Origin: Pseudomonas sp. BN417 | GTDB lineage: Bacteria; Pseudomonadota; Gammaproteobacteria; Pseudomonadales; Pseudomonadaceae | DNA length: 49,255 nucleotides | Direction of reading: 5' to 3' | Assembly (NCBI RefSeq): GCF_029871205.1 | Contig: NZ_SSOJ01000149.1 | Location: forward strand, 1-49,255 | Shown: positions 48,390 to 49,255 of the stretch, piece by piece | How positions within the stretch are numbered: the stretch's first letter is position 1 | How the letters are laid out: the number at the start of each line of letters is the position of its first letter | Translations under genes and position numbers: made by a program | The notes under the pieces: generated by a model | Databases searched by the model: none | The model's input: the letters and a program-made list of their open reading frames with translations, nothing else | Told to the model about the DNA's origin: nothing

Positions 48390-49255
48390 GTGAGTGAAGT
48401 CGAATACAGCCCCGCAGGGGAAAAGCTGCAAAAGGTCCTGGCCCGCATGGGGCTGGCCTCACGCCGCGATATCGAGGCCTGGATCACCGAAGGCCGGGTC
48501 AAGGTCAACGGCGAAGCCGCCACCCTTGGCCAGCGCGTCGATAGCCACGACGCCATCAGCGTCGACGGCCGCCTGCTCAAGCGCGAAGAGGAAGCCGAAA
48601 GCGTCCGCCGCGTCCTCATCTACAACAAGCCGGAAGGCGAAGTCTGCACCCGCGACGATCCGGAAGGCCGTCCCACCGTGTTCGAGCGCCTGCCGCGGCT
48701 GAAAGCCGGCCGCTGGATCAACATCGGCCGCCTCGACATCAACACCACCGGCCTGCTGCTGTTCACCACCGACGGCGAACTGGCCAACCGCCTGATGCAC
48801 CCTTCCTTCGAGATGGACCGCGAGTACGCAGTGCGCGTGCGCGGCGAAGTCACCGACGAGATGCTGGAGAACCTCAAGCGCGGCGTGATGCTGGACGACG
48901 GCCCGGCCAAGTTCACTGACATCAAGGAAGCCCCTGGCGGCGAAGGCCTGAATCACTGGTACCACTGCGTGGTGATGGAAGGCCGCAACCGCGAAGTGCG
49001 CCGTCTCTGGGAGTCCCAGGGCCTGGTGGTCAGCCGCCTGAAGCGCGTGCGCTTCGGCCCGGTGTTCATCACCTCCGACCTGACCATGGGGCGCTGGCGC
49101 GAAATGGGCCAGAGCGAAGTGGACATCCTCAGCACCGAAGTTGGCCTGAAGCCGGTGGCCCTGCCGGCCATGAAGGGCAAGTTCCGCGAGAAGCTGGATC
49201 GCCTGCAGCGCAAGTCGGCCAAGCCGGTCGGCGCGCGTGCGCCGCGTCGCGAAGA
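48390..49255 (+). CDS. rluB: 23S rRNA pseudouridine 2605 synthase RluB (3' end outside window)
   Basis: 288 residues visible from a GTG start (SEVEYSPAGEKLQKVLARMG), with GGGAGGTG upstream; the frame is open to the window edge. The N-terminal S4 RNA-binding domain (EKLQKVLARMGLASRRDIEAWITEGRVKVNG) is followed by the RsuA/RluB catalytic domain. Its catalytic Asp lies in NIGRLDINTTGLLLFTTDGELANRLMHPS, and EGRNREVRRLWESQGLVVSRLKRVRFG is also present. RluB modifies U2605 of 23S rRNA. The C-terminus shows the start of the basic extension (FREKLDRLQRKSAKPVGARAPRR) seen in pseudomonads. scpA-scpB-rluB is a common order. Confidence 0.94.
   Translation, partial: MSEVEYSPAGEKLQKVLARMGLASRRDIEAWITEGRVKVNGEAATLGQRVDSHDAISVDGRLLKREEEAESVRRVLIYNKPEGEVCTRDDPEGRPTVFERLPRLKAGRWINIGRLDINTTGLLLFTTDGELANRLMHPSFEMDREYAVRVRGEVTDEMLENLKRGVMLDDGPAKFTDIKEAPGGEGLNHWYHCVVMEGRNREVRRLWESQGLVVSRLKRVRFGPVFITSDLTMGRWREMGQSEVDILSTEVGLKPVALPAMKGKFREKLDRLQRKSAKPVGARAPRRE

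Noticed and set aside
1-49255. CRISPR array, prophage or integron
   Set aside because: No regularly spaced direct repeats, phage structural genes, integrase or attC-like sites were seen on either strand.

Overview
The window is a high-GC chromosomal segment of a Pseudomonas, probably close to the P. aeruginosa lineage. The evidence is the gene content and order: the polar-flagellum chemotaxis cluster (cheA-cheB-motC-motD-parC-parP-cheW), a full ccmABCDEFGHI cluster, plpD, cyaB, trkH and a cpxR-cpxP-cpxS-like locus. The species cannot be named from the sequence. I saw no rRNA, tRNA, CRISPR array, intact insertion sequence or prophage. Both ends are cut inside genes: cheA on the left and rluB on the right.

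Layout. (1) 1-6719, plus strand: the distal part of the flagellar/chemotaxis operon. CheA kinase, CheB methylesterase, the second stator MotC/MotD, the ParC/ParP pair that places chemosensory arrays at the pole, CheW, and a small membrane coiled-coil protein. (2) 6863-12153, minus strand: an accessory three-gene cassette encoding a metzincin-type protease, a 99-residue beta-rich protein, and a HAD-domain/M1-like gluzincin fusion. It lies between the chemotaxis operon and the ccm region and is the best candidate for an undescribed system. (3) 12513-14934: a periplasmic rhodanese, then FlhB-C-like and FliK-like genes on the minus strand. (4) 15083-22430: the System I cytochrome c maturation operon, nearly all genes overlapping or touching, ending with a coupled lipoprotein gene. 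(5) 22431-26002: an apparently non-autonomous mobile element of 566 bp with an 8-bp target duplication, a DUF4124 protein, a membrane protein and a sulfate-binding protein. (6) 26003-33000: the autotransporter phospholipase PlpD, a SelW/Rdx-like protein, a split MFS/spermidine-synthase pair with relatively low GC, flanked by duplicated host sequence, then an EamA transporter, CsaA and an AraC regulator. (7) 33098-44550: an LpxH-like phosphatase and a GT4 glycosyltransferase in one operon, adenylate cyclase CyaB, a DUF962 protein, an AraC regulator, TrkH, a nitroreductase, a Cpx-like envelope-stress two-component system, YciI and YciB. (8) 44617-49255: an Rnm/TrpH-like PHP protein, a YciO-like protein, a PA2780-family protein, ScpA, ScpB and RluB.

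How they work together. Region 1 is one motility/chemotaxis unit: signalling (CheA/CheW/CheB), polar placement (ParC/ParP) and torque (MotC/MotD). Region 4 is a complete haem-delivery and apocytochrome-ligation pathway. The Cpx-like locus carries a GTAAA-N6-GTAAA direct repeat upstream of its Spy/CpxP-like gene, which suggests autoregulation. The remaining regions are core housekeeping genes separated by several families of palindromic intergenic repeats (GTAGGATGGGT, GTAGGTTGGGC, GCGAATGAATTCGCCCCCA, GTAGGGTGCGC). These repeats mark the sites where gene order has been rearranged or cassettes have been inserted.
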